Source: Cardinalis cardinalis (Eukaryota; Chordata; Aves; Passeriformes; Cardinalidae). Taken from it: a stretch of DNA of 64,000 nt. The translations under genes were made by a program, and so were the position numbers. Below, piece after piece: positions 1 to 12,100 of the stretch (positions are counted from its first letter, which is position 1; every line of letters starts with the position of its first letter). Below the pieces are notes generated by a model that had not been told where the DNA came from, made no database searches, and saw only the letters and a program-made list of their open reading frames with translations. The stretch covers positions 4,042,808 through 4,106,807 of the forward strand of contig JACDOX010000023.1 of NCBI GenBank assembly GCA_014549065.1, given 5' to 3'.

Positions 1-3000
1 TTGTTACTAATTGCATCTTTATCTCTCAACTGTTGTCTAATAGTCTCTAATATAACAATATTTTTAAAAGCCACTTTTAATCCTATGTTTTCATTATACA
101 CTGTCCAAAGAATAAAACTGAAAATTAGATGGTTTAGGCCCAGATTCAGAAAAAATAACTCCTAGTTAGGAATATGCTTGTGCTAGCTAGCAGGTCCTCT
201 TTTTTTTTTCTTTGTATTCTACTAGATAGCATTTTCCAAGAATGTTATAATACCAAGAATTCCCAAATAATACTGAGTCAGACTCCCCAGATTATACTAT
301 TTGCTAAATTTAAAAAGCCCAACAGTCTTAAAAGCCTCATTGTTTGTTTTCTGGACAGAAGCATCCCACCTGTGAGGCTGACAGTGGTAAAAGCACTGCT
401 AGTGCTTCTTTCCAAGCAGCCTCTCCAAAAAACACACCTTAAAGAGTACCCAGCAGAAAACTATCCTCAGCACAGTGAATAAATTTCTTGCACAGAGCTT
501 ATACATTTTATTTCTCTCTTTTTCAGGATTAGGTTTTGCCTTAGATGTGCTCAGAATTCCTGCTTTGAAGTTCACATATTCTATAAAATTTCTTACCTTA
601 AGACTTTACCATACTAGTTCCTTGTACTTTTCAGAAGTAAGGTTTATCAACAGCCAGAAATCAACCTCTCCTCCAGAAAAAAAAACCAAAAAAAACCAAA
701 CTAGAACAGAGAAGGAAAAAAAGCAGACTAAACTCATCACTTTATTTCATATTTTTCCTGAGTTTAGCATTTCATCACATATTTCCCATTTACTAATGTC
801 AACAGGCTGCATTACTCACATGCATTACTGCTTTCTGTGTAGACAAAACTTTGTTGCATTCTTTGACAGTGGGAGGGAAAAGCAGAAGTAGCCAAACAAC
901 TGAGGAGCATAAATCTGGCAGGGAGGGAGGGAAGGAAGTGTTTTGTAACTAGCATAGTACTGCCTTTTTTTCATTTAAAGTTTAAATAAAGTGATAAAAA
1001 ACTTTCTCATTCTAAAAAAAAATTACTGATTTTCTAAATTTGATTGTATCTTAAAAGCAGTTTTTTCCATGATCTTTATCAGTACTGGACTCATATTCAT
1101 ACCTAGTAACCAGTAACACATGAGCTATTGATTTTCATAAACACTTGAATACTTTCTGGGAGGGAGGCTTGTCTTTTCCAATTTTGGGTAATTTTTTTAC
1201 AAGTAGAGGAGGATTCTTTTTTTTTTGCTTCCATCTATTATTGTGAATCAAAGACTGCTACCCGTTAATTAATACAAAAGCTTCTTTGTAAAGTCACACA
1301 GTGCAGAGAGGTATCAGGACATTCTTTTAGAACACCCAGATCTATCTGCAGCTACCAAACTAAAATACAGCATGTGGCACATGGGAAGGTGAAATTAGGG
1401 AACGAGTGGATGGGGTTGGAATGCACTTGTTAGAAGTGTATGTTTACACAACAAACCAGCAGAACATCACATTTCAAAAATGCCCTTGCCAGTTCTGCAG
1501 TATCCATAGGGAGGGATCTCTGGCAGTGGGCTCAGAGTGTAACTCTGAAACCTGGGTCATCTCTTTGGTTTTGTAGAACAGTATGTGCCTAACACAAATG
1601 GACCTCATAACAGGTTCCCAGACTGTAACATAGTTCAAGTTTTATTTAGTTTAATTTAACTGAGGACAAAAGCCACCTTCACTAAAAGGGATGTAATTTA
1701 GATGGAAGATAGTGAACCATGTAAGAGCAAGTAAAAACATCACCTCCAGCAATAAGAGAATTTAATGCACTGGCTAAGAGTGAAGTTGAGTGGGTGTTTT
1801 TCTAAAAACTGTGTGGAAACCACCAATAGCACGGTCCTAGTGGTATCCAACATTTTCAGCCTGAAGATGTCATGTTGTACGCATGAGCTTTTGTTTTTCC
1901 TCTCAGTTCAACAAACACTTCAGCAGAAATTTTGTGACCAGTTCACTCTTTCCAAGGACAATTTTGCTACTGTAGATTGACCCTTTATGTACTGATCCAT
2001 ACCCGCAAATGCAAAATTGCAGATTTCAGTTTTACATTTATGTAGTCATTATCTGCCTCAGGCAGGAGAAGAGAGAACATCATTCCTGGAAACACTGTAC
2101 AATACAACTTGAAGAGCCAGATACAGCCATATTGATTCATTTGTTGTTGAGCTGCTGGGTTTTTTAACAGGATACTTTTAAGAGAACCATTTTCACTCCT
2201 AGAAAATTCCAGTGAAATAGTTTTATAATAACAATTTCCATACGTAAAAGTAAATCTTACTTATATGAGAAAAAATTCATTAATGATTATATTTTTGTTG
2301 CTTGCAACTCCATCTTAAGAGATATCCTCAAAATGGAACTTCTTGCTGATATTTCCTAAACTGTATATGTGAACTGTGGATCATTACATGAGCCAAACAG
2401 TAGTTACAGCAGGAAAAGATATGACTCTTAAATAGCAGTAATGTTTGATATCTACACAGCCCAGCAACACTGACCTTCAAAATCCAGCACACTTCCATAA
2501 CACAGCAACTTCTAAGAAACAGTGTAGACTTTTCTATAGAAACAACAAGATAGAAAGCAGAAATACAAACTCTTGTAATACATCAGGGACCTTATTTTGG
2601 CCCTACACAGTGCTGCTTTCCACTTTACACTTGCCTCCTTCCCCATCCTTAAATCACAAGAAGCCAGGTAGGATAAGTTATGGAGGACAAAATTTTGCAG
2701 AAGGTGCCAGTATGCTACAGCATAAAATGTTATGACTGTCCAAAGCCTAAGACATACAGCAAAAATGCTGCCACTTCAGGTTACTGTATCACTCCTTACA
2801 CCTTTTTTCCATATGTAAAAATACACCATCTTCCTCAAGTGAAGTTCTTAACACTTGGTTCTTTCAGATCCCCCAATAACACTGTATCTTAAATGGATGG
2901 GCAGTAGAGGGTTACAGAAATTTTACATAATTTGTCCAACATATTACTGATGTTGCCTTTATTCTCCCTTCATTTTCCTCCTCTGACTGGAAATTCAATT

Positions 3001-5554
3001 TCCAATTACATACATCCCCCAAACAAACTGTAAAGTGTTTGGGGCAAAGTTCTCTCTTTTTCAGGATTAGGCACACAACAATGGTAATACAGAAGAGCAT
3101 TTTCTTTTCTTATTCTAGAATGTTTTAAAGAACATTTTTCTCATCAAAATAAGCACTTGGTACTATTAACTGCAAGGAGAAAATCTTACATAGTGTATTC
3201 CTTTTGTGATGTTGCTTCATGGAAGGAAAAGGTGGAGAGATCCACAAGAGAGAGCATAAACATCATTACCTCAAGCAAATGGTCACCTCTTCAAGTTTTC
3301 AAGTTAGCACAGGGACAGGCAACCTGACAAGAGTAAAGCCTAAGTTTAGCAGTTTCCCCAACCACCTGGAATCAAAGCACTTGCTTTGCATTTAGAAAAA
3401 CAAACAAAACCCCTCCCAAACCACAACAAACACACACAAATATAAACATCGTGCAGGGGAACCAAACTACATTTCTTACAGAAGTCCAACAACTTTAAGT
3501 ATCAATTAAGTGACCTCTGCTTTCTGCTGAACAGTCCTATGAAAAGTGGTTTAGGTAACTATGCAAAAGTGAAAGAGGACAAAGTAAAAGCACACTAGCT
3601 TACCAAAACAATTTCAATATCTTTTTTCCCTTTTGTGGGAAACAACTGGCCCTAAACCCAAATTATTTGTAAAGAGGTGCTACCATTTCAGCCACATTTA
3701 CAAGATCTTCATATAGTCTGAGAATCTTCACTGACAATACTGAATGTCAATGCTCTGATTCAAAGACATACTGCCAGCTATTACCAAAATTTCCTTTAAA
3801 AAGGGTATGAAAAAATATAAGTGGTTAAATGATATCTGAAGACTGACTTTCCGAAATGACCTGTTGTCCTGAGTTGCCTATGTAGCATAAGATGAAGTCA
3901 GCTAAACTCAGCTTTTCCCACTGTGAATTATCATACTCAAATGGACACAGAACCACTTTACTTTTTACAAACAGTACAGCTCACCAGATATTTAGATTAA
4001 CTGAAGAGAAATGAAACTATGATACTGAAAGGGCTGAGCAGGAACAGCTGTCCCTCCTGTCAAGAAAAAGAGAAAATAAATTATTTTTAAGGAAAAAAAT
4101 ATAATCATACAGTGTCAGTAAAATTCAGTGTCAGTAGAGAGCCACTGAAACAAGCCTACAAATACATAAAGGTGGAACAGAAGTTTTCATAGGAATAAGA
4201 ATTTTTTTTAAAGATACCAAGCTTTACACTTCAGAGTTAAAATCTTTAGAAGACCAAGAATAGGCTTCTTGCCAACACAGAATGGAGACTATGGCACCCA
4301 CTCCAAAATGAGTTCCTCTGTAGAACTGTCAGGATCAAAGTACTGGGCAAGATGGATGTTAGCACTAACCCATTATGTTCGTTCCTGAACAAGCCTTCCA
4401 ACAGTGCAACAAATAATTTATCTCAAAATACTATTTTTAACAGACTAACACTCCCCACTCCATTCAATGTATCTACCACTAACACTGTACAACACAGTCT
4501 GAGTCTCAAATTTTGGCAATATGATACCTGGCGACAGGCATTTAAATAGGAAAATGTGTCTACAGCTGCTGAAATCCTTAAACTTCTCAAAGGAACTGCA
4601 AAATTACTTTCTTCATCTCCCAAGAATAAGTTACCAACTGTTCTGATGCAGAAGAATTCCATTCAGATCTGGAAAGCAGATAACGCTTGAAATCTTCAAC
4701 TGGAAAAGAGCACTACAAAAAGAAAGAAAACAAAGAAAAAATCTCAGGTGGGAGATATTAACAGTAGAAATGCTTTGCTGTTTCATTTTAATGGCCCGTT
4801 ATAGAAGAAATTTTTACTAATTTCTGCCTTAAAACATTAAGACTAGAATTCAAAAATACTAATAAATGCTAGCTTGAGACTGAAGGCCTGATTTTCCAGA
4901 GCTGTAGAAAATCCATCTTCCACTGGTTCCACTAAAATGTGAAGTCCTTGAAAAATTCAAGAATGTTGAATGAAACACAGCAACAACCATCAGTGTAAAA
5001 GAACTAATAAATCTCACTCTGTCCATCCTAAGCCTCCCACTTACCACCCAGCAGGCCAAGTTGTGTTTAATATAAAAGAAACACAGATTTGATGGATGAC
5101 ACCTATATATTTTCCAGCAGAGGCGTGAACAGACTCCAAGCAGTGTAATTTATCTGAAATTACCTTGATCCCAGGCATGCTTTTCTTAATGTGTTTATGA
5201 CGACCAAGAGCTTACTTTTCTTTATGGAACAATTATAAACCTGGATATTGCCAAAAGGTTTCCATAGTCATCCTATTTTCTTTGGGTTTCACACAACACA
5301 CATCAGCTATCTATAAGTTTTCTAGAGAAGCATCACAAATCTGTTGACCTGTTTCTAAAAATATTTAAAGACACAGATTTAAAAGGGTGTAAGGCAACAT
5401 TCCCAAGACTGGAAACTGTCAAAATGCTCTTTCCAAAAAAACTGAAAGCATGAAACTGTCACCATAAGATAAAAAGGACAAACACGTGATCTGCAATACC
5501 TTCCCTGACCTAGAATTTAATGAGTTAGAAATTTATAGTTGAGATGGGCACAAC
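1..5554. other. AT-rich noncoding upstream region
   Basis: No convincing gene was found here. Open frames are short, are not linked by splice signals, and match no family I recognise. The sequence is AT-rich with scattered A- and T-rich tracts. One minus-strand segment near 4.64-4.70 kb looks exon-like and is described among the findings. In mammals the gene upstream of RCOR3 is KCNH1, in divergent orientation and far away; I saw no KCNH1 exon here. Confidence 0.5.
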
Positions 5555-6014
5555 ATACAAGAGGTGCTGAAGAGCATCCAAAGAACAAGGAAGCTGGTGA
5601 AAGGTCTGGAATACGAATTTTATGAGGAGCAGCTGAGTGGGCAGGGGTTGTTAAGCCTGGAAAGAAGGAGGCTGAGAGGAATATTCATGGCTGTCTACAA
5701 CTGCCTGAAAGGAGGCTGTGGCCAGGTGGGGATTGGTGTCTTCTCAGAGGTAATAACAGGATGAGAGGAAACAGCCTCTAGTTGCACCAGGAGAGGTTTA
5801 GATTGGATATTTGGAAAACTTTCTTACAGAGAGAGCAGTCAAGCATTGCAACAGGCTGCTCAAGGAAGCAGTGGAGTCACCATCTCTGGTGGTATTTAAA
5901 AGAAGCATGGATGTGGCACTTAGGGATGTGGTTTAGTGAAGGACTTGGCAGTGCTGGGTTAATGGTTGGACTCAATTTTGAGGCCATTTCCATACTAAAT
6001 GATTCTACAGTAAT
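5555..6014 (+). mobile_element. CR1 LINE 3' fragment
   Basis: This is a recognisable 3' end of a chicken-repeat-1 type LINE in sense orientation. It carries the conserved tail of the reverse-transcriptase frame (GLLSLERRRLRGI, then VYNCLKGGC) and the typical 3' untranslated part (gtttagattggatatttgg, atgtggcacttagggatgtg). It ends with the CR1 3' terminus around gattctacag. The copy is 5'-truncated, as nearly all CR1 copies are, and its frame is broken by stops, so it is inactive. It points strongly to an avian genome. Confidence 0.9.
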
Positions 6015-6633
6015 ATAGGCATGTTAAAACCTCGTATTAAGAATTTAGTTTCTTCTGAATAAACAGTCTCTACCTTCCCCTAGCTCACCACTCAACAGTT
6101 AATACCATCACTAGCCCTCACTGTAAGGTAATAATATGCAGGAGTCCACACTCCAATCAGAGTCTGGTTTGCAATGAACTCCAAGAACCCCCACCAACAA
6201 AAATTACAAGAGGCCTCAGGAGCATCCTCAGAAACCATGTAGGTTTTAAACTGAGTTAATGAATGCATAGGGAAAGCTGTTTCCTTTTGAACTTCTGTTT
6301 CTATTTCTTAGCAACTTCACTGAAAGGGAAGAAGACACTGCTTCACCTTCCTTGTCTTCAACTTGTCCGTTCCCTAATTCCCTTCTTCTCTGTTGCAATC
6401 CACTTTGTACCCAAAGGATCCCTGCCCAAACACAAACCTTCCCCCTGAAACTATGACTTGGGAAACACATTTTAAGGAGAAAGGCATCATCTCCAAGAAT
6501 GAAAAACCAACAGGCTCCTGAAGAGAATCTTCAGACTGGGCCAATTTGCACCTTCTGACCGCTTTGGCTGCTTTGCTGCCCTCTAGGGCTTATGTCCGAA
6601 AACAAGAATCACAAATAGGGCAAGGAGAGGTTG
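6015..6633. other. noncoding spacer between two CR1 fragments
   Basis: No gene, RNA or repeat is recognised here. A 74-codon minus-strand open frame (6246-6470) has no splice context and no familiar motif, so it is treated as chance. Confidence 0.4.
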
Positions 6634-6786
6634 TGGATGCCCCATCCCTGGAAGTGCCCAAGGCCAGGCTGGATGGGGCTCTGAGAAACCTGACCTAGTG
6701 AGTGGCATCCTGCCCTTGGCAAGGGTTTGGAACTCGATGATCTTTAAAGTCCCTTCCAGCCCAACCCATGCTGTGATTCTCTATGC
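6634..6786 (+). mobile_element. short CR1 LINE 3' end
   Basis: A second, shorter CR1 3' fragment in + orientation. It holds the blocks gatgccccatccctggaag, aaggccaggctggatggggc and actcgatgatctttaaagtc, followed by the family's gtgattctctatg terminus. It belongs to a different CR1 subfamily from the copy about 0.6 kb upstream, because the sequence before the terminal ATTCT-type motif differs. Confidence 0.88.
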
Positions 6787-8480
6787 TAACACTAATCTAA
6801 CTCCTTAGGCAAAGTTACTATAACAAATGCAGCACCAATCTCACAAACAACTATTTGATTATCATGTCACATCTAATCCAGAAGCACCCATATACTGAAT
6901 GTGACAGAGGAACTGTGGAGAGAGGGACAAAAAACCAACCAAACAAAAAAATTAAACCAGAAGAAAAGAGAAGGAAAAGACAAGAATTCAAGAGAAGAAA
7001 TAGCCCAACTTCCAGACTGCATGGAGGAAAAAAATCATTATATGGATCTGCTAATATCTAAGTGCTTGACTAAGGGAACCTAAGCCCTTTCATGTAACCT
7101 CCAAAATGCAGTTTCATCAGCAGCAGAAAGAGAAAAGGCCAAGCTCTTCTGACAATTCTCCTCCAAACCATGCCACAAGGAATTTTTCTTCCTTTCAGGT
7201 GGTTACTTTCATGACACCTGTAAGAACTTAACACTCCTGAAAGCTGTAACAGCTTACTAAAACTTCCAGCAGCTTTTATCAGTGGTTAAGTAGTCAGACA
7301 AATACAGTCGTATGCCCAAATTTCACATCCACAGAAAATAAAGATAAAAAAATCTCAAACAGATGGCCTTACAACTAAAACAACAAATCCCAATTTCCTG
7401 CAGGTTTTCACAATGATTTCCTGCTTTTTGTAAATTTTCTATCTTAAAAGTACAAACTTTGGTTCAAGATTTTCCTGTGGCTCTGACATTTCAGTGTTTT
7501 CCTATTGTGAGCTCTTTTGAGTACATTAAGCTGTGAGACTGAAAATCCTCAATTGTTGAGGCACTTGCAGGCAGTCAACCAGTGCTGCTCCTACCTTGTC
7601 CTTGCTAATCTTTCTCTCCAGCTCATGAAAAACAGCAAGCATAAAGGAGTCACAGCTTGTTTACTTGCATTTTTGATAGCCATTGGCCAAAAGTTGTCAC
7701 AAAACCAGTTCTTCAAGGACCACAAAACTCCCAAAGCAGGAAAAGTCTGAACAATATCTTTCTGACATATTCTGGGAAGCACACATATACCAAAGGTTTT
7801 TCAAAAGTATATAATTTGACCATAACGGGCTGCTTTAGAGGCAAGAATCAAGAAACAGTAAACACAACTACATCATGTTACAATCCAGCTATAAGCCAAC
7901 ATGAACATTTAGTAACCATAAGTATGGACACAAGTGGTCATCTCCCCTTTATCTCACCTAAGAAAGCAGCTGCACTATTCCTGCTAGCACTCCTCAATCA
8001 ATCAATCAATCAATCCATCAGCACAGGGCAGACAGCCGCCAGGGCAAAGTTTGGGAAGAATTGCTGAGATGTGACAAAGGGTAATGGATCGTGTCCGACG
8101 CTCTTAGCTGGAATATGAGACTTTAGTTTGATATACAGCAACTAAAATTTATACTTTTTCCCCTACATCCTGGAAATCAGACTGACAAACTATGACTGCA
8201 TCACTAAAAATACCTATAACACATATTAAATCATAGCCACAAGAACACTGAATGTATCTGCACAGAACAAACCAGACTAATAATGCATCTCCAGATTAGG
8301 CAGCAAGACTGTTGTCACACTAACTCAGACTCGGTCCGGAGCCCGCCTCAGCCCTTTTTTACCTCATAAAACGTGAATATTGGAGATAAACTGGATGGTA
8401 ACACCGCAGCACTGGGTAACGCACCGGAATTCACTAAACAGGTAAATAAATAGATCATTTTTTGAATTTAGAAAGAAAAC
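6787..8480. other. noncoding region upstream of the RCOR3 CpG island
   Basis: AT-rich sequence with a small ATCA tetranucleotide repeat and no supported gene. CpG content rises from about 8.08 kb. A minus-strand exon-like segment ending in a canonical donor at 8363 may belong to a divergent transcript from the RCOR3 promoter; see findings. Confidence 0.45.
7994..8014. repeat. (ATCA)n microsatellite
   Basis: About five tandem copies of a tetranucleotide (tcaatcaatcaatcaatc, then an imperfect unit). Confidence 0.85.
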
Positions 8481-8857
8481 CCAGCACGGGTTCACGCATC
8501 GTGCCATTTCAGCGATGTGACAGCACCGGCTTTCCCCGCTCCACGGCCCCGGGCCGGGCCCCTCCCGCGCCTCCCGTCCCCGCTCGGCCCCCGCGCGGCC
8601 GCGGCTCCTCCCGCCCTGGCCGCGGCACCACCGGGCCCGCCACTCCCGTCCGTCGGNATCCCTGCGCCGCCGCCGGGAAATAGTCCCCTCTGTGCTCTGG
8701 GCCCGCTGGCCGGGTGAGCTCCGCGGCGCGGCGGCGCGGCCGCGGTCCGGGATCGGGAGCAACGCTTCCTTCCTTCGGCCGCGCCGCCGGCATTCCGGCG
8801 GCAACCCCGCCCCTCGGCGAGATCCGGCCGGGCCGGCGCGGAGGGATTCCCGGCGCC

Positions 8858-8917
8858 GGGGGAGGGGGGCGCGACGGGCGGGGGGAGGAGGTGCCCGAGG
8901 GGGGGGCGGGGAGGGGG
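8858..8917 (+). promoter_or_regulatory. G-rich tract, predicted G-quadruplex and GC boxes
   Basis: Many runs of three to eight G separated by short loops lie on the plus strand, just upstream of the YY1-like site and about 80 bases before the RCOR3 start codon. The arrangement fits the G3+N1-7 quadruplex pattern and also provides SP/KLF GC boxes. Confidence 0.6.
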
Positions 8918-8930
8918 CAACATGGCGGCT
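8918..8930 (+). promoter_or_regulatory. YY1-type site near the RCOR3 start
   Basis: The sequence caacATGGCGGCt matches the long YY1 consensus (A-A-n-ATGGCGGC). This motif characteristically sits just downstream of transcription starts in CpG-island promoters, so it suggests that RCOR3 transcription begins shortly upstream of 8918. Confidence 0.6.
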
Positions 8931-8939
8931 CCGTATTAA
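8922..8939 (+). other. five-codon upstream ORF in the RCOR3 leader
   Basis: The ATG inside the YY1-like motif opens a minimal frame (MAAPY, then stop) that ends 57 bases before the RCOR3 start. If transcription begins upstream of 8922, scanning ribosomes would meet it first. Confidence 0.45.
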
Positions 8940-8996
8940 CTTCCCCCCCCTCGGTAGCCAGCGCTGCCGCCGCTCTCCCCCGCTCCCAGCCCTGGC

Positions 8997-9138
8997 ATGC
9001 CGGGCACGATGGAGAAGGGCGCGGAGCTCTTGGGGGGTAAGAGCCGGACAGCCCCCAACGGCGCCAAGAGCAGCAGCCCCTCCAACGGGCACTACTCGGA
9101 GCCGGAGAGCGGCGGCGGCGACAGTGGCGACGAGCACG
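8997..9138 (+). CDS. RCOR3: RCOR3 coding exon 1
   Basis: Residues 1-47, a low-complexity N-terminus with the conserved HYSEPES motif. It ends in cac-g|gtgcg (phase 1). This end is absent from a shorter human form that starts at the exon 2 methionine. Confidence 0.9.
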
Positions 9139-12100
9139 GTGCGAGCCTGGGGCCGCCCCGCCGGCGGCGGCAGGGGGGTGGCGGAGGCGGCGGGAGGGGC
9201 GGCGAAGCGAACCGANCCGCCTCCCCCTTCCCGGTGCCGGGGCTCCGCCGCTCCGTCCGTGCTGCGGCCGAGCCGCGGCCGCGCGTGTGCGGGGCGGGGG
9301 GCGGGAGCGCGCGGCGCGGCCCCGCGGCTGCCCCCGCGGTACTTAACGATGGGGAGGGAGTGTCTCCCGGGAGCCGCCGCCGTCCCCATTGTTCCGCTGG
9401 AATAAACTCCCCCTTCCGCCTCCTCCTGCCCCCTCCTCGGCGGTCGTCGGGGCTTAATCCGCGGCGGCGGCGGTGGGCGGGGGGTGGCGGGGGGAGGAGG
9501 TGGCTTATTCCGCACGGCCGCGGCGGGGGCTCCGCCAGCCCGCCCGCCCGCCGCACGGCGGGAGCCTGGGACGGCGCCCGGGGACGCTCCAGCCCTTAAT
9601 TTCTCTTCCCCCCTTTGCCTTGCAGATGTAGGAATGAGGGTCGGAGCGGAATACCAGGCGCGCATTCCTGACTTCGAGCCCGGTAAATGGCTTTTCGGCT
9701 GTAACCTGACATCTCCCGAGGCGGGAGGGGTGGGCTCGCTGCCGGGGCGGGCTCGCCCGGCGCTCTCCGGCGGCGGGAGGCGGCCGCGGGGCTCTATTTA
9801 TGGGGCTTTCGAGCCTTTGTGTCGGCGACCCGGTGCCGGCGGCGGGAGGCTTGGCCGGAGCATCTGCGCTCCAGGGGCGGGGGGCTCCGCGGCGGGGGAT
9901 TCTCACTTCATTATCGGCCGCATTATGTGTATCCGGCGGGAGGCGGTGAAGCAGAAAAAAGCTTGATTTTTTTTTTCCCCTTCCTGTCCTTAAATCTCTA
10001 ACCATAAAAAATATTTGCCGAGGGGTGATGGATGTTGTCGGGCAAGGGTGGGAAGTGATGCNCCCTGCCGGAAGCGGAGCAGACCTGGCTGCTGGGTGGA
10101 AGATGCGCTCGGTGGGAAACTCCTGCTCCTGGTTTTGTGTGCTGTAGTAGCCTGGCTGGCCCCGCCGTGGCAGGCTGAGCTGCTCTCCTCCGCCTTCCTC
10201 GCCCCCCCAGCCCCGCCCCGAGCAATATGGGTACGCTCGCCCAGCCTGGTTCTCGGCTCTAGCAAGTTAATTGCGAGAATGCTGCCGTGCCTTACTAGGC
10301 TGAGCAGGGAGGGCACAGGAGCGTTCAGCAGTTTTGCTGTGGTGGTGGGTCAGATGAAGCCTGTGCACTTTGCTGCTCTCCAGGCAGGCTCCATGGGTGT
10401 CGGGTGGTCTCTCACNAGAAGGGAATTGCTCTCACGGTGCCTCCCAGGGCTGGGGCGAGCCCCTCGGGATGGACACAAGTCCCCCCCGGCCAAAGAAAAG
10501 GCCGGGGGAAGGAAAGCGCCAGGGTGGGATCAAATGAATGTGTGATCTTGGCTTAAGGGAATTGCTTTCCCCTAGGAAGGAGCACGCAGTCTGTGTCTCT
10601 TTGTTAATAAGGCTAATTGTTTGCGCCCTTTATTTTTACATTGCCTACAGAAAAATATACACAGATAAAAATGATGGTTTCTAACCTCCAGCCTGGATTT
10701 GCTTTTCCTATAGGCCACTTAAATTAGAAAAACACCTAGTGTTTGTTTTTCTTTTGATTAAAAGAACTCTTCAGCCCTGGTAGGACAATTGAGGTTCTGT
10801 GGTTTCAATTTTGTAAACTCTATATGCAGTAGTACCATTACATTAGTAACTACAGAACTAATTTTATGCTCTCCTATAAGCAGACTTTTTAGAGCTCCTA
10901 AGTGTTTCAGGGGGATGGTATTCAATTAATGCCTCTTTCTCCAATAACTGGGGTTAATATATACTCACCCTATCAGTTTCCTTAATANTGGAAATGTTTC
11001 TTTAATAACTCCTGAGTTAGAGGCATAATGTTTTATTATTAGGTATTTTCCTTCTTGGTGTGTGTATTTTGCTTACTAGGGCAAGAAGGTAGTGATTTAT
11101 TTTGGAACACCTAAGCCTTACAAAATAAATTTAAAAGTCTATCAAGTAAGTACAGCACTTACCAAGTTAGCAGATTGTTTATCTGAGGAGATATCAGCGA
11201 GATCTCATTCTTTCATCTCTTTGGTTTTTTCGTTGAATTTTTTTTCTGGTGAGTTTTGAGGCATAATTTCTTAGAGACAGAAGTAATGAGAGACAAAAAT
11301 CTGTGCCCTTACAGGTACATTTAGGTAACTTTTTTGTAGCAAGTAAGGTAATAAACTCTCCTTTAGTTCCAGGTTTGCATATATGGATGTGGCACTGTAT
11401 TTGATTATCTTTAATTATGTTTCTTCTTGGAATTGTTCTAATGCTCTTATTTTGGAGTTTATCAGATACCTTAGGGTATGTGTTTATTTGCAATACTCTT
11501 GAGTGCTGTTTTTTAAGCCCCTTGAAATAAATAGGTGGAAGAAGGGAATCAATGATGGATAAAAGTAGACATAACTCTAAGGCACAAAAGTCAGGCATAA
11601 TAAACCTACAGAATACTAAAATGAGTGAAATAACACCAATCCTTGGGTTTCACTTAGCCTGTCTTGAAAAATAGCTATAAGCAATGCTCTACAACAATAC
11701 ACTGAGGAACAAAATATTCATGATTAATGCTGTGATGGCAGTAAACACTTTTAAAAATTTAATTTATGTATAAAACAAGATCATTTTTTAAAGAAAAAGT
11801 GCCACTGTTTCTCAGTGTCTCATGGAAGAAGTGGATTGTGGTTGGGAGCAGCAATTAGGCAAAACTCACTTTAGTATACTCTCTTGCCCCCTCCACACCT
11901 TATTACTTCTACAAGCAAACTTTCAGATAGAGCTTAAGAGAAGTAGTGTCTTTAATTGTCACCAACTTTAATTGTTACAGCAGTGAGAGAGATTTTGTCA
12001 CTGCAAGAAACAATTTTAATAAGTAAACTTGGGTTTTTATCTAATTTATTGAGTTAACATACCATCTCTTGCACTCAGATTTTTGTCTCCTCNTCCTGGT

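Larger units (their letters stand above)
8519..9960 (+). promoter_or_regulatory. RCOR3: RCOR3 CpG-island promoter
   Basis: Base composition changes abruptly from AT-rich to very GC- and CpG-rich at about 8.52 kb and returns at about 9.96 kb. The island covers the presumed start site, coding exons 1 and 2 and the short first intron. It contains several GC boxes of the GGGGCGGGG type and no obvious TATA box, as expected for a broadly expressed chromatin regulator. The island extends well upstream of the start codon, so bidirectional initiation is possible. Confidence 0.85.

Noticed and set aside
7591..8067. Overlapping open frames of 63 and 136 codons on opposite strands at 7.6-8.07 kb
   Set aside because: One runs through an ATCA microsatellite and neither has splice partners or a known domain.
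1..8480. KCNH1 exons upstream of RCOR3
   Set aside because: No PAS, channel-pore or cyclic-nucleotide-domain sequence was seen on either strand; the human gene starts far from RCOR3.
8364..9665. 433-codon minus-strand open frame across the RCOR3 CpG island
   Set aside because: It is Pro/Arg/Ala/Gly-rich shadow of GC-rich DNA antisense to RCOR3 exons 1 and 2, with no recognisable domain.
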